Shown: positions 44,758 through 55,761, counted from the first letter of the stretch. The stretch: DNA of 64,000 nt from Nereocystis luetkeana (GCA_031213475.1 JARUPZ010000018.1:7452406-7516405); one strand, 5' to 3'. Made by a program: numbers and translations. Notes: generated from the sequence alone by a model not told the origin.

Positions 44758-47700
44758 CTATGCCTTCGACCATCGATCGTTGAACCGCCAACAGGCGATC
44801 GCGCTGTTTACCCTGGCCAGCTCTGCCATGTACCGCTCTCTTGCCTTCGCGTCCGTCGGAGAGGTGCTTGGCGCATGGTAGGCGGTGCAACTCCACGCGA
44901 ACTCGTAAATGTCGACCGACCAGCCTTCTTTCTGCTTGTCTCGCGGGTCGATCGGTAACCAGAACACATCATCGTGCATCTCGTACCTGTTTTTGATGAG
45001 ATAATTTACATGCCAAGGTTTTTAGTGGGAGGATGGGGGGGGGGGTAGGGCAGGGATTGGCTCTCACACAAGAGGAAGGATCACATGCAGCAGGTGCTCG
45101 CTCGCTCAAACATGTTAGAGGAAAATTGAGAATCTCCTTTGCAAATTCCAAGTAGAGAAGTCCCGAAAAATATTGGGGCCATGGTCTAAAGGGGATATAC
45201 ATGAATCATTGCACCCTCCCTCCCTCTCTCCCTTCCTGCCTGCCTTTTCTCACAAGTAAACAGCCGCATTTCTCTCTCTCACGCTGCGAGCATTGGAGAC
45301 CGCAACAAAGTCCAGCGCGCAACTCTTACGTCGGAACGGATAGGTGGGTGGGTGGTGGTGTGGGTGGGTCGGTCGGTCGGTCTGCGAGCGGAGGACTTGA
45401 TTGTCACTTTGAGGTCGGACACGTTCTTCTCGCCTTTTACGCTCACGCGTCGACGCGCTGCATACTTTTTTGTTTTCTGTTCCATGCCAACGCTGCAGAA
45501 CGAGACGTCCACACACACATAATTATCATCACCCGCACACACACACACGAGTCTCATCCACACGCACCACAAAAACGCTCCCATGAACTCCGAGTCGGGC
45601 AGGATGAGCTGGCGGTCGGTGGGAGAGCACGAGCCCCCCCCCCCCGGGGACAGCCCAGGTGTTGCCTGCTCGGCGCATGACCTCGTCGAACGTGGAGTTG
45701 TGCATGCGGCCGATGAAGTCGCGCATGCCGGCGTACATCTCGCGGGGGTAGACGTTGTTGTTGAAGGTGCCGAACCGGTAGCGAACGGGCTCGTCGAACA
45801 CGCGCGCCGTCTCGTTCTTTCTGCACTCGGTGGTGTGCTCCTCTGCAACAATATACCAAAAAGAAGGAGCCACGAGCCATCGGGAGGCGTCAGCCGGCAC
45901 AGACAGGAGTTAAATACGCGAGGCGAAGCAAGCGGAGCGAGGCGACGCGGCACCATGAAACCCGCGGTTTGCGAAAAAAAAAAAAAAAACGGGGCGGATT
46001 GTGGGAGCAGGCGCCTTTTTTTTTTCTTCATTGCGACCGGGGAAGGCGTAACCCCTAGACAAGCACGCACGAAAGTCTCCTCGGTGCTAACGCGAGGCTG
46101 GATTCCACACAGAAGACGGCAAAACATAGAGAAGCGAGCGTGCTCTCTGGCACCCTACGGATACCGCGGGGAAAAAACCCCCCATTAAAAGCAATCATGG
46201 AACACGTTGAGAGGACGTGATGCCCCCTCCCCCTCTCAAAACCAGTCATACGACTACGGCCATGCATGATATCGAGTGCACCCCCCCCCCCCCTCCCTCC
46301 TCTATCAAAACCCCCAGCCATCCAGAAGCGCGTTTGCCAAGCAAAAGCGTGAAAACAAACAAATAAATCAAAAACCCAGATGACCCTCACCACCACCGCC
46401 GCCACCAACTATTACGGGGGACCATAGTTAATAGGACCTATGGTATACATAAAAACCTACTGGTATATATTCATCCATTTTTTACCAACAATATTTGGTC
46501 CTATCAACCATGGTCCCCCCGCAACACAAAACTCCCGCGGGCACCTTCGCCTTCGAAGGGCCTTCCATACGGCACCACGGGCTGCTCGAAGTGGAAGACG
46601 TTCTCGTACGTGACGTTGTGCAGAATCACCGCATTTGGCTCCATGTGGAGCACGAAGTCCCCTTGGCAGTGCTCGTCCGCGGTCAGCCTCCTCCGGCTCC
46701 TCTCCAGGGTCGGGTCCGCGTCGGCTGCTCCCGCCCCCAGCCGCGACCGAGTCTCCGTCACGAGCCGCACGGGAAACGGAGCGGAGTCCCTGTACTTCCC
46801 CGCCAGGCCGGCGCGCGCCATCGCTGACTTCTCCCCGACCACGATAACCACCTCCAGCGCGGAGGAAAAGTACTTGATGACGCTCGCGAGGGAGGCTTCG
46901 AGGAGACCCTCCTCGCCATCCGAGGGGGAGAACACAACGCTGATCCTGGAGTCGAGCAGGTCCGGCGGGGATTTCCCGGTTGCCTCGCTAAACTCGACGT
47001 TGCGGTCGGGCGGCAGGGTCTTCATGTCTAGCTTCCTGAACCCCGTCTCGCACGCGACTCCCGCTGTTCAAAGAGTGCGTTGGGGGGTGACGACAGCGGG
47101 CGGCCGGAGAGGGTGAGCGGCGGCGGTGGCAGATGCGGGAGTTTTTTTTTTTTTTTTCAAGTCTAGTAGTTAGTGCCCCGCAGTCTGGCTTGTACATACG
47201 GTGTGTAGGGGGGAGTTGAAGGAGGCATATGAGGCGGGGCATGGTTTCGCGCCTCTAATCGCTGATTCGTACAAAACACCGATTCATGCAAGTACGGCGG
47301 GGTTGTGCGTTGGCTTGGGCGTCACAGCTAGCTTGTGAGTTGGTTGGAGATATTAAGCCGACTACGTTGCTTTCTGTAGTAAAAGACAGAGGTCGAGAGC
47401 CCAAAACGCGCCAATCATATACGGAAAGGTGCAGAAGCAACTTCGCAAATTTACCGCACGTAACAAACAAAAAAACTCGTCAAATAGTAACCAAGTCGGC
47501 GGCTTATAGTCGGCCAACTCACAGTCTTACATAAAAATCATGGAACCTACCTAGTCAACTAACAACTAGTCCGCGGCTTAAAGTCGGCCAACTCACAGCG
47601 CTCTATGCAAATCATGCGATTACCGAGCCAACCAACAGCTAATCGGCGACTTTTAGTCAGCCAACTCACAGCCCGACTAATCATGGAACCTACCTAGTCA

Positions 47701-50700
47701 ACTGACAACTAGTCGGCGACTTATATTCAGCTAGCTCAAAGCCCTTTGCACAAATCATGGAACCTAGGCGACTAATGACTAGTCGACGGCATATAGTTGG
47801 CCAGCTCACAGCTCTATATAGGAATCTTGGAATCTAACTAGAGCCAACGAATAACAAATCGACGACTTAGAGCCAGCCGACTCGCAGCCCTACATAACAA
47901 CCATGAAACCAACCTACATCCAACTAGTAACTAGTCGACGGCTTATAGTCAACCAACATCACAGCCGTACATACATATCATGGAACATACCTACCTATGG
48001 CAAACTAATAACTAGTTGGCGACTTGAAGTCGGTTTCACGAAACGCTGTCAGCGAGCGGCCCGCACCTCTGAAGAAACCCAGGGTTTTTCGCAGGGCAAG
48101 GCCCATGTCGTACCCCCGAACCGCCAGAGACATGTCCAACAGGCAGCTGAACCGTGGCTTGACCAGCGGGATAGACCAGATGGATTGGTCCTTGAAGAGG
48201 TGGTGGTCTACCCATTGGGAAGGGTTGAAGAACCAGATGCCGTCTGGGTTGCGAGCGTACGCAACAGCCGCCAGCATCTGCAAAAACAAAAATAAGGAGG
48301 AAAGACATGAGAAGAAAGCCAGAGCGAGAGACAGACCCATTCTACGATAGAGGTATAGCACATTTCCGCTATTTTGTTTCTGAAAGACGGGGGTTCCTTG
48401 AGCCCGAATCGTCGGAATGTCAACTTGATCTCGGTTTTTTTTCTTTTCTTTGCAAGCTCTTGGGTCATGGGATCATTCGCCGCGATGCATTTCGAATTTT
48501 GCGGTAGTCAGTTTTCGGGTGAGGTATAGAGCTAGCTCCTCAAGTGAGGAACCTAATAAAATCCAAGGTGAAGCTCTACCGTAGAACGCCTCGATACTAC
48601 CAGGAAAGAAAAAAAAAAAACAGAACAATACACAGGTAAGGAGCGGATGAGTAAAACATGAACGCCCGATAGAAATCAGAACGCCAGGAAGAAACAAAAA
48701 AGAGTAAGAATAAAAAACTGATACATGTACGGAGTGATGGGGTGAAGCCTCGACCGACGAAGCCGGCCATCACGCGCGCTTCATATACAGGGCACGGCCG
48801 GAGCGGAGCCCGAGGACTCCTGTCAGGATGCTATCCCCGACCGATTAACGACCGTGGGGGGCTCTTGCCACTACCCTCTTACTGACTGCCAACTCGTTCG
48901 CCTTTCCCATGTGATTCGCTTTGTTTCGTCTTTAGGAAAACACATGCCGCTAACTATGCTGGACTTATCCCACAATATAGGAGTTGCGCACTTTGCCTCA
49001 ATATTAGTGTCTGATTTCAAGTGAGAGCAAACTATATACTACCGGTGGGCTACGGCAAAAACTTTTTCATTTCGTGTCGTTGCTTCAGGACTACGTGGCG
49101 CTCGTACTTCGTCGGTCTGGTTCGACGAACAAATTCCTCCCAAGCTCAAAAGTTTCGGGCGATGACAGATTTTGAGCACCTCGTGTGAGGCTACCCCTAT
49201 AAGGCGCCGCCTCTATATAAGGCATGAGGACCTCAGTAAATATGGCGCAACCCCTGTAAGGCATGAGGAGCTCACGCAATAAGGCGCTACCCCTATAAGG
49301 CATGCTTGCTCGTCGATGAATGTGGGGATTATCCGATTACGCAACGCAATAGTTTTGTGGGGGGGGGGGGGGGGAGGAGCCGGACCCCCCCCCCCGCAGG
49401 CTAAAGCAAAAATTCCATCCCTGTGTCAGCAGAGGGAAACCCCATCCCTGCCCCCCCTCTCTCTCTCACTGCCCACCTGCGGTACGGAGCTGTTCGAGAT
49501 GCGGCTGAGAAGATTAACCGGGTACGCAACATCCGACGCGTCGTACGTCTTGGCCTCTTTCGACCCGTGCCCCGCCACGATTATCTGTCGGAGCTGGCCG
49601 TTAATCTCTGCGGGGAGCATGATGTCCGGCCCGAACGTCGGCGAGCTGAACCCCAGGATCGCGGCCGTGGGCTGTATCTCGTTGCCGTACACCACAAGAA
49701 GGTCGCCCCTGGGGGAGTGCGTGTCCTTGAAGTTTATTTCTCTGGAGAGGAGTTCGCCGGCGTTAAGGTAGTAGATGAGCTTCGTCCCGGCGCCGCAGTA
49801 CTTGTCCGCGAGGAGCGCCGCGGTGGTAACGTGGGCCGACTGCACAATTCGCACATCTGACATGCCTGCGAAGGTTCTGAAGCGCCAAGAGGGACGCGAT
49901 GGTGCCGGCGAAAACGGCGTGCGGTGGGGTCAGCGGTCGAAGTGAGAGGGATTCGGGGGGGGGGGGGGGGGGGGGGGGGGCAAGGGTCGATCCGAACCCA
50001 AATGAAATCGAAGCCCCTATCCGAGTCAAAACGCAGCCGAATTATGTGGTCAAGTGAAAGCAAGCTGAGCAGGCAGAGCAGGCAGAGCTAGCAGAGCAAG
50101 CAAAACAAGCAACGCAAGAAAGGCCGAGCAACTCGAAGCAAACAAACGCGCAAGCGGACACGCGCAATCAACTACACAAGCACGCAACGAGCAGAGCACG
50201 CAAGCCGGCGAACGCCCAGACACGTACGTACGGGCAAACAAACCGAGCAAACACACAACCACGCAAGATGCCACAGCGAACACACAACCAACATAAAACC
50301 AACCAACCGAGCGAGCACACACGACGCGCCCACGAACGAACCTCTGGTAGACGAATATATCGGTGGGGTGCACAGCCACCACCACGCGCATGCCGCGCAT
50401 GAACTGTAGGATGCTCTGAACTGTAACCTCCGTCTCCGCGATAAACTTGAAGTACCCAGGAACGAATGCGCACATTTCATGGCGTACGATGTCCTCAGCG
50501 AAGGGGGTAACGGTGCGGTTAGCCGACGGCACGTCTGGTATCCTGTTTTTTATTTTTATTTTTCAGGGCCCGTCGGCATCGATCGGCGGTAAGAAAAAAA
50601 CACACACACGAAACACAACAAAGACATTCAGGCAGTAGAGTCGTCAGCAGGTGGCGGGCGGGGGGGGGGGGGCACTCGCGAGTCAAGTCAAGTCAGTGGT

Positions 50701-53700
50701 GGCGAAAGGCAATCGCTCGAGCGGTCGAGTCGTCCGTAGGTGGCGGCATGGACGCTCGCGGGTCGCGTCAAGTCAGTGGGAGCGAAAAGACTCTCAGAGA
50801 CAAGCGACAAGACGAAGCTTTCGGTGATTTCAGAGCCAAGAACCCATACCGGTGACATGGCGAAGTACCGGTGCGGTCTGCCTGGTGCAGCGTTTGCAAA
50901 AGGCTTGTTTCGTTCATGGAGCAGGGAGTAAAGGGTGCGTGCTGCCCGACCCAAGAGGGCTCGCGCGAGAAAGCGTTACTACCACAAGGAAGCGAGTACG
51001 GGAAGCCTACCACAAGAAAAACGAGCAATAAAAAAGACGGGCTTGAGATATGTACTGTAGATTTTTTGACAGGGAAATACGAATTCAGGAGCCTTCGAAA
51101 TCAAAGCTCGAGGATTCGGTTCGTGCAGGAAGTCGAGTCGAATCAAGGCAAGGCTGGGCAAGCAAAGGAGAGGCAAAGCAAACCAAAGCAAGGCAAGGCA
51201 AAGGCATGGCAACGGAAGGCAAAGCAAACCAAAGCAAAGCAAGGCCAGGCAAGACAAGACAAGGCAAAGCAAGGAAAAGCAAGGCAAGGCCAGGCAAAAC
51301 AAAGCCAAACAAGGCAAAGCAAGACAAAGGTCAAGCCATGCCAACGCGACGCAGCGCAAGGAAAGCGGTACAATAACACTCTCTGTCCCTCACGCCGTCA
51401 AAACCCGAACGACCAATCGACCTGAAAAACGAAAAAAAAAAAAAAACACAACCGCAGTCGCCACCCCCTCAGTCCAAGCCATCGCCTCACCTCTCCTCCG
51501 GCTTTTTCTTGGTGGCCGAAGGCTTCAGATGCTTCGCCGTTAGTTCCGTCAAGGATTTTCCCGAAGCCTTGCCGTCTAGCGGCTTGTCGATGGCCATCAG
51601 GGCCACGCTCGGCGTCCACTCCTTCGGCGGCTCGTGGGTGTCGCACATGATCACCCGCCCGCCGGACTGCTGCGCTATCTGATCGGCCTTGAGCGCCTGC
51701 TGCTCGTCGTTGAAGCAGTAGCGGCAGTCCGTTCCGTGGTCTCGCCAGTTGCAGTTGTAGTCTCCGAACCGGCCGGTGCCGCACGTGTGATCGCACACCT
51801 AGGAGGACGAAACAAAAAAGAGTAATTCCAGCTATACTTATCATTTTGTACAATAGAAGGAGCTGAAATTGAATGGGAGGGGGTCCGGGCATGTCTTGAC
51901 CCTTTTAGGACCGCAGTCTCGTTTTGGGGACAATTGGGGACAAATGACTTGGAATTTGAGTGGTGTGTCCCCAAAACGGGACCGGAGTTTTAAAAGGGTT
52001 AAAACCTTTTTTACTCCTCTGAAAAAACAAGTTCACACACTACAGTAAATCCAATTGCTGAAAACATGCGTCCAATTTTAAAGGGATCAAGCTACTGGCT
52101 GACTTAGACAGCAGCGAAAATTCTGTACTCGAAAATCAGTCAGTATACGTACTGGATTGCGGCGGCAGAAAAGTGTCTCACACCGAGTACTAAAAAAGTG
52201 GGTCTAGCACTAAAAGGTTTATAACCCTTTTAGGACCGCAGTCCCGTTTTGGGGACAAACTAATTGGAAGTTGACTGCTTTGTCCTCAAAACGGGACTGC
52301 GGTTCAAAAGGGCTTGAACCACCCCTTTCGCACTTCGTCCCCCATGAACACAAACTACTTCGAAGAGCAAGATAGTTTTCGCAGAACGAATAAACGCGTT
52401 GTCCGGGGGGGGGGGGGGGGGGGGGAGTGATGCTTGTATATACGAGAAGCTAATAGTTACTTCTTGCAGAGCTAATTTTGGTGTTTTTTTTAAAAAAAGG
52501 GTTAACTACACAGTAGGGGAGAAAAACAAAATTTACCCGTAGATATACTATACCAGGGTATATATATAATATATATATATATATTGCTTGGAACTAGTGC
52601 AACATACGTCAGTCTGAGCGGACTCTCGACGGCGCAGGCGGGTCGGAAACAACGCCATCGGACCAAGAATGTGCTTCCCAAAAGGGCGAAAGAGACTCGT
52701 CTGTCGCCGGAACGCGGCCTGCACGCCCGCCCCGTAGGCTCTCTCACCGTGTCCAGCTTGATCCTGCACTTGGAGCTGCAGTCAAGCGACGAGGGCGGGC
52801 GCAGCGTGTTGCACATGATCACGTGCTCCCCCTGCCGATCCCCCTTCTCCTGGGCCCTGTCCTCGTCCCCGTCATCGCTGTCGCTGTTGTCCTCCAGCCT
52901 CAATCTCCGCTCCGCCTCCACCGCCCTCACCTCGTCCGTGTAGCAGGTGCGGCACCCCTCCCCGTACAGGGACGGGTCTCCGGCGCCGCAGAGGTACCCG
53001 TCGAACCGGTACTCTCGCACTTCCGGGTTGCACGATGGGTCGCACACGTGGGAGAGGCCCCCGGTCTCTTGCTGCGATCCCGGCAGCGGCATCGCGCGGC
53101 AGGCGGGCTTGCACACCTCCTCCACGGAGTTGGGCAGCCCCTGGCCGTCCGCCGCGGCGAACGCCTCGGCGAGGTTGGCCGCGACCGCGCCCGCGAATTT
53201 CTTGCTACCCCCCGCGGTGCTGCTGCCGTGGATGAAGAGAGTGTCGCGGGTGACGGCGTCGGTGACGGTGGAGTGATCTACGTCGATGAAGCCTACGTTG
53301 GCAATCTGGGGGAGGGGGCGGGGGGATGGGTAGGGGTTATTGGGGGGAGGAGGAGGAAGAGGACGAGGGGGGCAGGGGGGAGGCGGAAGGTGGGGTGGGG
53401 GATGGGGATGAGGGAGAGGGGGGGGGGGGGGGGGGTTGTACTCTATAGGAGAGATGTACTCGATCTCATGCATGGCCCTAGTCGTATGACCATAGACCCT
53501 CGCATCCCTACAATTCCGGGACGAGGGAGCATGTCGGGTTTTCACCGACCAGGCCGACATTGCTTGCACCAAGCGCGAAGCGCCGTGAGGTGTTTGGCGA
53601 GTCGCATGAAGGGTGAGCTGCATCCTACTAAGAACCGCTTTTGAGGCGGACTTGCATATGGACGACAGCTTCAATGAGTTGGGGGGGGGGGGGGGGTGTA

Positions 53701-55320
53701 CTCATTATCATGCATGGCCGTAGTCGTATGACATTACACCCTCGCATCTCTACAATGCCGGGACGGAGCCACGTCAGGTTTTCACCGACCAGACGGACAT
53801 TGCTTGCAGGGGGGGGGGGGGGGGAAGGGGGGAAGCCAAAGGATATGTCGGGCTGCGTCTCTTTTGACAAACTACAACGGACCAAAAATTGCTTCTGGTG
53901 GATTTAATGCGGCGTAAGAAACACTGTGTCCCAGCGCGTGGCGCACTCATTCGAAAAACCCAGGGGGATATATCGGTGCGCCTCCCTCTCCCCGCTCAAC
54001 TCACCAGGTGGCTGTTGATAAACTTCTCCGAGAACCGCTGCCACAGCGGCCAGCTGTACGGAAAGTCCGCGATGGTGGCCCACAGGGCCACGTCGTATGG
54101 GAACCGGTACTTGGTTTGCGTCGGCTTTCCTGGAAGATCGACCGTGTAGCCCCATCGCGTCCTCGTGTAGTCAACGAACTCCGCGAAGGCTGGGTCCCAG
54201 TTGTTGTACAGCGCGTTGCCGTTGATGTGGCCAAGCACGTGCCATAACCCGCTCACCGTGGCGGTTTCGTGGAAGTTCTTACCGGCTGGTTTTCGGAAGC
54301 GCCCCGCGCGTGAAAAAGGAGGGAGGGCGGGGGCACAGGGTGTGGAATGGGGGGGGGGGGGGGGGGGGGGGCGCAACGACGTGAGAGGGATGTGGTGGCT
54401 CACTATAATGCCGCAGGTGTGAGGCGTTCTTCGATAGAGGTTCACCCTAAATTTTCTGAGGCTCCTCACTTAACCCTTTTAGAACTCCAGTCCCGTTTCG
54501 GGGACACACCAGTCAAATTTCAAGTAATTTGTCCCCAATTGTCCGCAAAACGAGACTGCGGTTCTAAAAGGGTTAAGGCAGCTCCATATACCTCACCCGA
54601 AAACTGACTTCAGCGAAAATCAAAACGCATCGCGGCAAATAATCCCAAGGCCCAAGTCCAACAAAACGTTTTTGTTTCGAGATCAAAGTTTGACATCCCG
54701 ACGATCTGGGGTCAATGAACCCCGTCGTTCAGAAACAAAATAGCGGAAACGTGCTACCTCTATCGCAGAACGGGGTGGTTGTGCCGTACGTGTCATCTCT
54801 CTTGCGCTCTGCGCTTCCAACACGCCGCCCTACAGGCAGTTCAGGATCAAGTGCGCACCCCGCTGTTGTCCTGATTGCACGAAGAAGGCCGAACCGCCGG
54901 TGCCGGGTGCCCACCCTTTCTTCCAAACCACACTGGCCTACAACAAGAAAAACAGGGCAGCATAAAATACATGTATATAGGGTGCGTGCACAATCCTGCA
55001 CCCACTGCATACGCATAAAGAGGCGGACCTCGGCACGAACACAAGCACCAGCCCTGGGGCTGGACCCTATCGCGACCGCTTTCGCGCCGCTTAACGCTAA
55101 GACCCCACAGCCCCTCACCCAACACGCTCCCCTTGACCCAGTAGTCCTCTCCTCCGTTGAAGGCGGACTTGTAAAGCTGGGAGAACGAATCTTCCCGGGC
55201 GACCACGACATCGTGCTCAATGACGCCCACCACGTCGTACTCTGCGAACTCGGCTTTCACCGCCTCGTCGAGGTAAATCTTGTAGAACTGCACGGAGGCG
55301 CCGGTGGGGTACACGTTCTC
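44758..55320 (-). CDS. Large glycosyltransferase-like protein with Cys-rich modules (5' end missing)
   Basis: Exons: 55320-55119, 54285-54005, 53305-52748, 51798-51491, 50542-50334, 49865-49477, 48277-48045 (or -48067), 47035 (or 47027)-46545, 45842-45652, 44986 (or 44979)-44758 (TAG); about 1,030 residues. Phases match through the eighth exon; the last junction is uncertain and another small exon may exist. The first two exons form a GT-A-like block: VVGVIEHDVVVA (DxD-like), then LWHVLGHINGNALYN and FPYDVALWATIADFPYSW. The third and fourth hold two Cys modules (HVCDPSCNPE...CRTCYTDE and VCDHTCGTGRFGDYNCNWRD...CRYCFNDE), each ending in HVIMCN or RVIMCD. Exons five to seven look like a second transferase-like block (VVVAVHPTDIFVYQR, ADKYCGAGTKLIYYLNAGEL). 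Exons eight to ten look like a third (RISVVFSPSDG, GDFVLHMEPNAVILHNVTYE, then FGTFNNNVYPREMY), with a weak EPN in the DxD position. A role in cell-wall or glycoprotein sugar transfer is inference. A possible more 5' piece (MSPLRQQPQEVPEAELAKTR) lies at 55600-55668 but does not join in phase. Confidence 0.75.
46235..46290 (-). repeat. Family D fragment
   Basis: CATACGACTACGGCCATGCA and GATATCGAGTGCACCCCC, only the G/C-run end of the element. Confidence 0.65.
46410..46520. mobile_element. Family A MITE 25 bp from a splice donor
   Basis: Ends TTACGGGGGACCATAGTTAA / CAACCATGGTCCCCCCGCAA. TACTGGTA at 46458-46465 replaces TATA of other copies. On the minus strand it starts 25 bases after the exon ending at 46545; a GTGCCC donor lies just before it. 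Confidence 0.9.
47488..48031. repeat. ~73-bp minisatellite ending at an exon
   Basis: Seven to eight diverged units of 70-80 bp. Each contains AGTCGGCGACTTATAGTC, GGCCAACTCACAGC, an ATCATGGAACC block and an ACTAACAACT end. The last, partial unit stops at CGACTTGAAGTCGG (48031), about 14 bases from the proposed donor of the glycosyltransferase exon at 48045. Confidence 0.85.
48339..48592 (-). mobile_element. Family C inverted-repeat MITE
   Basis: Ends TTCTACGATAGAGGTATAGC / GAAGCTCTACCGTAGAACGCC. The body in reverse has CCTCACTTGAGGAGC and TTCGAAATGCATCGCGGCGA. It lies in an intron of the glycosyltransferase-like gene. Confidence 0.85.
49195..49305. repeat. Short imperfect tandem repeat
   Basis: Three to four units of about 30-35 bp built on GGCGC(T/A)ACCCCTATAAGGC and ATGAGGAGCTCA. 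Confidence 0.7.
50065..50180. repeat. GCAGAGCAA-type purine-rich degenerate tandem
   Basis: Short words GCAGA, GCAAG and CAAGC repeat loosely downstream of an exon donor in an intron. They give long Leu/Ala frames in reverse that are not genes. Confidence 0.6.
51140..51340. repeat. Degenerate GGCAAAGCAA tandem repeat
   Basis: Five- and ten-base words (AAGGC, AAAGC, AGGCA) repeat for ~200 bp on the plus strand, giving Lys/Gln-rich frames forward and Leu/Cys frames in reverse. It lies in an intron between the fourth and fifth exons of the glycosyltransferase-like gene. Confidence 0.8.
51897..52002. mobile_element. Family B MITE
   Basis: CCCTTTTAGGACCGCAGTC ... GGACCGGAGTTTTAAAAGGG, followed by TTAA on the right. 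The left flank has mutated to TTGA. Confidence 0.85.
52221..52316. mobile_element. Family B MITE
   Basis: CCCTTTTAGGACCGCAGTCC ... GGACTGCGGTTCAAAAGGGC in the same orientation as the copy 220 bp upstream. Both lie in one intron. Confidence 0.85.
53418..53655 (+). repeat. Family D G-tailed repeat, full length
   Basis: G run, TGTACTCTATAGG, GATCTCATGCATGGCC, TAGTCGTATGACCATAGACC, GGTTTTCACCGACCAGGC, AAGCGCGAAGCGCCGTGAGG, GAGCTGCATCCTACTAAG, CCGCTTTTGAGGCGGAC. A good reference copy. Confidence 0.9.
53676..53833 (+). repeat. Family D G-tailed repeat, truncated
   Basis: G run, GTACTCATTATCATGCATGG, TAGTCGTATGACATTACACC, GGTTTTCACCGACCAGACGG, then broken at TTGCTTGC by a second G run. Confidence 0.85.
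54421..54772 (+). mobile_element. Family C MITE containing a family B MITE
   Basis: Family C ends are GGCGTTCTTCGATAGAGG / GCTACCTCTATCGCAGAAC. Inside its stem, at CCTCAC, a family B copy (54473-54578) is flanked by TTAA on both sides, and family C resumes at GCAGCTCC. The insertion site confirms TTAA as the family B target. Confidence 0.9.
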
Positions 55321-55417
55321 CTGAGGGGGGAGGCCGCGGGGGGGAAGGGGGGCGGGGGGGGGGGTGAGGGCGAGAGAAGGTGAGGAGGGTGGGGGGTGTT
55401 GGGGGGAGCGTGTACGC

Positions 55418-55525
55418 GATACGTGATACCATGCATGGCCATAGTCGTTTATCCATAGACCCTCGCATCCCCTACAATACCGGGATCGAGCACGTCGGGT
55501 TTTCCCCGACTAGGTAGGCCTTGTT
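55418..55525 (+). repeat. Family D fragment
   Basis: GATACCATGCATGGCCATAG, CATAGACCCTCGCATCCCC, TACAATACCGGGATCGAGC and TTTTCCCCGACTAGG, broken by a G run. It lies directly upstream (5') of the first resolved exon of the glycosyltransferase-like gene. Confidence 0.75.
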
Positions 55526-55761
55526 GGAGGGGGTGGGGGGGCAAGGGGTTGTTGCAGGCGCGGCGTGACTATTTACAACCTATGGACTGCACAGTTCACA
55601 TATTATTACACTCCGCGCGAGTCTTCGCGAGCTCTGCCTCCGGCACCTCCTGCGGCTGCTGCCTCAGAGGGCTCATTCTATTTCTGCACCACTTCGGTGG
55701 GAGCAGGGTCGAGTGCCTAATGGATCAGGTCCGGGTGGGACCAAGGGTAGAGGGTTTGAGG

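Noticed and set aside
45279-46127. 282-codon open frame on the minus strand
   Set aside because: It overlaps the real glycosyltransferase exon (45842-45652) in another frame and runs through poly-A/G tracts; the spliced frame with matching phases is better.
50050-50532. 160-codon minus-strand frame rich in Leu, Ala and Cys
   Set aside because: Only its first ~69 codons are the real exon (50542-50334); the rest is intronic GCA/CAA repeat.
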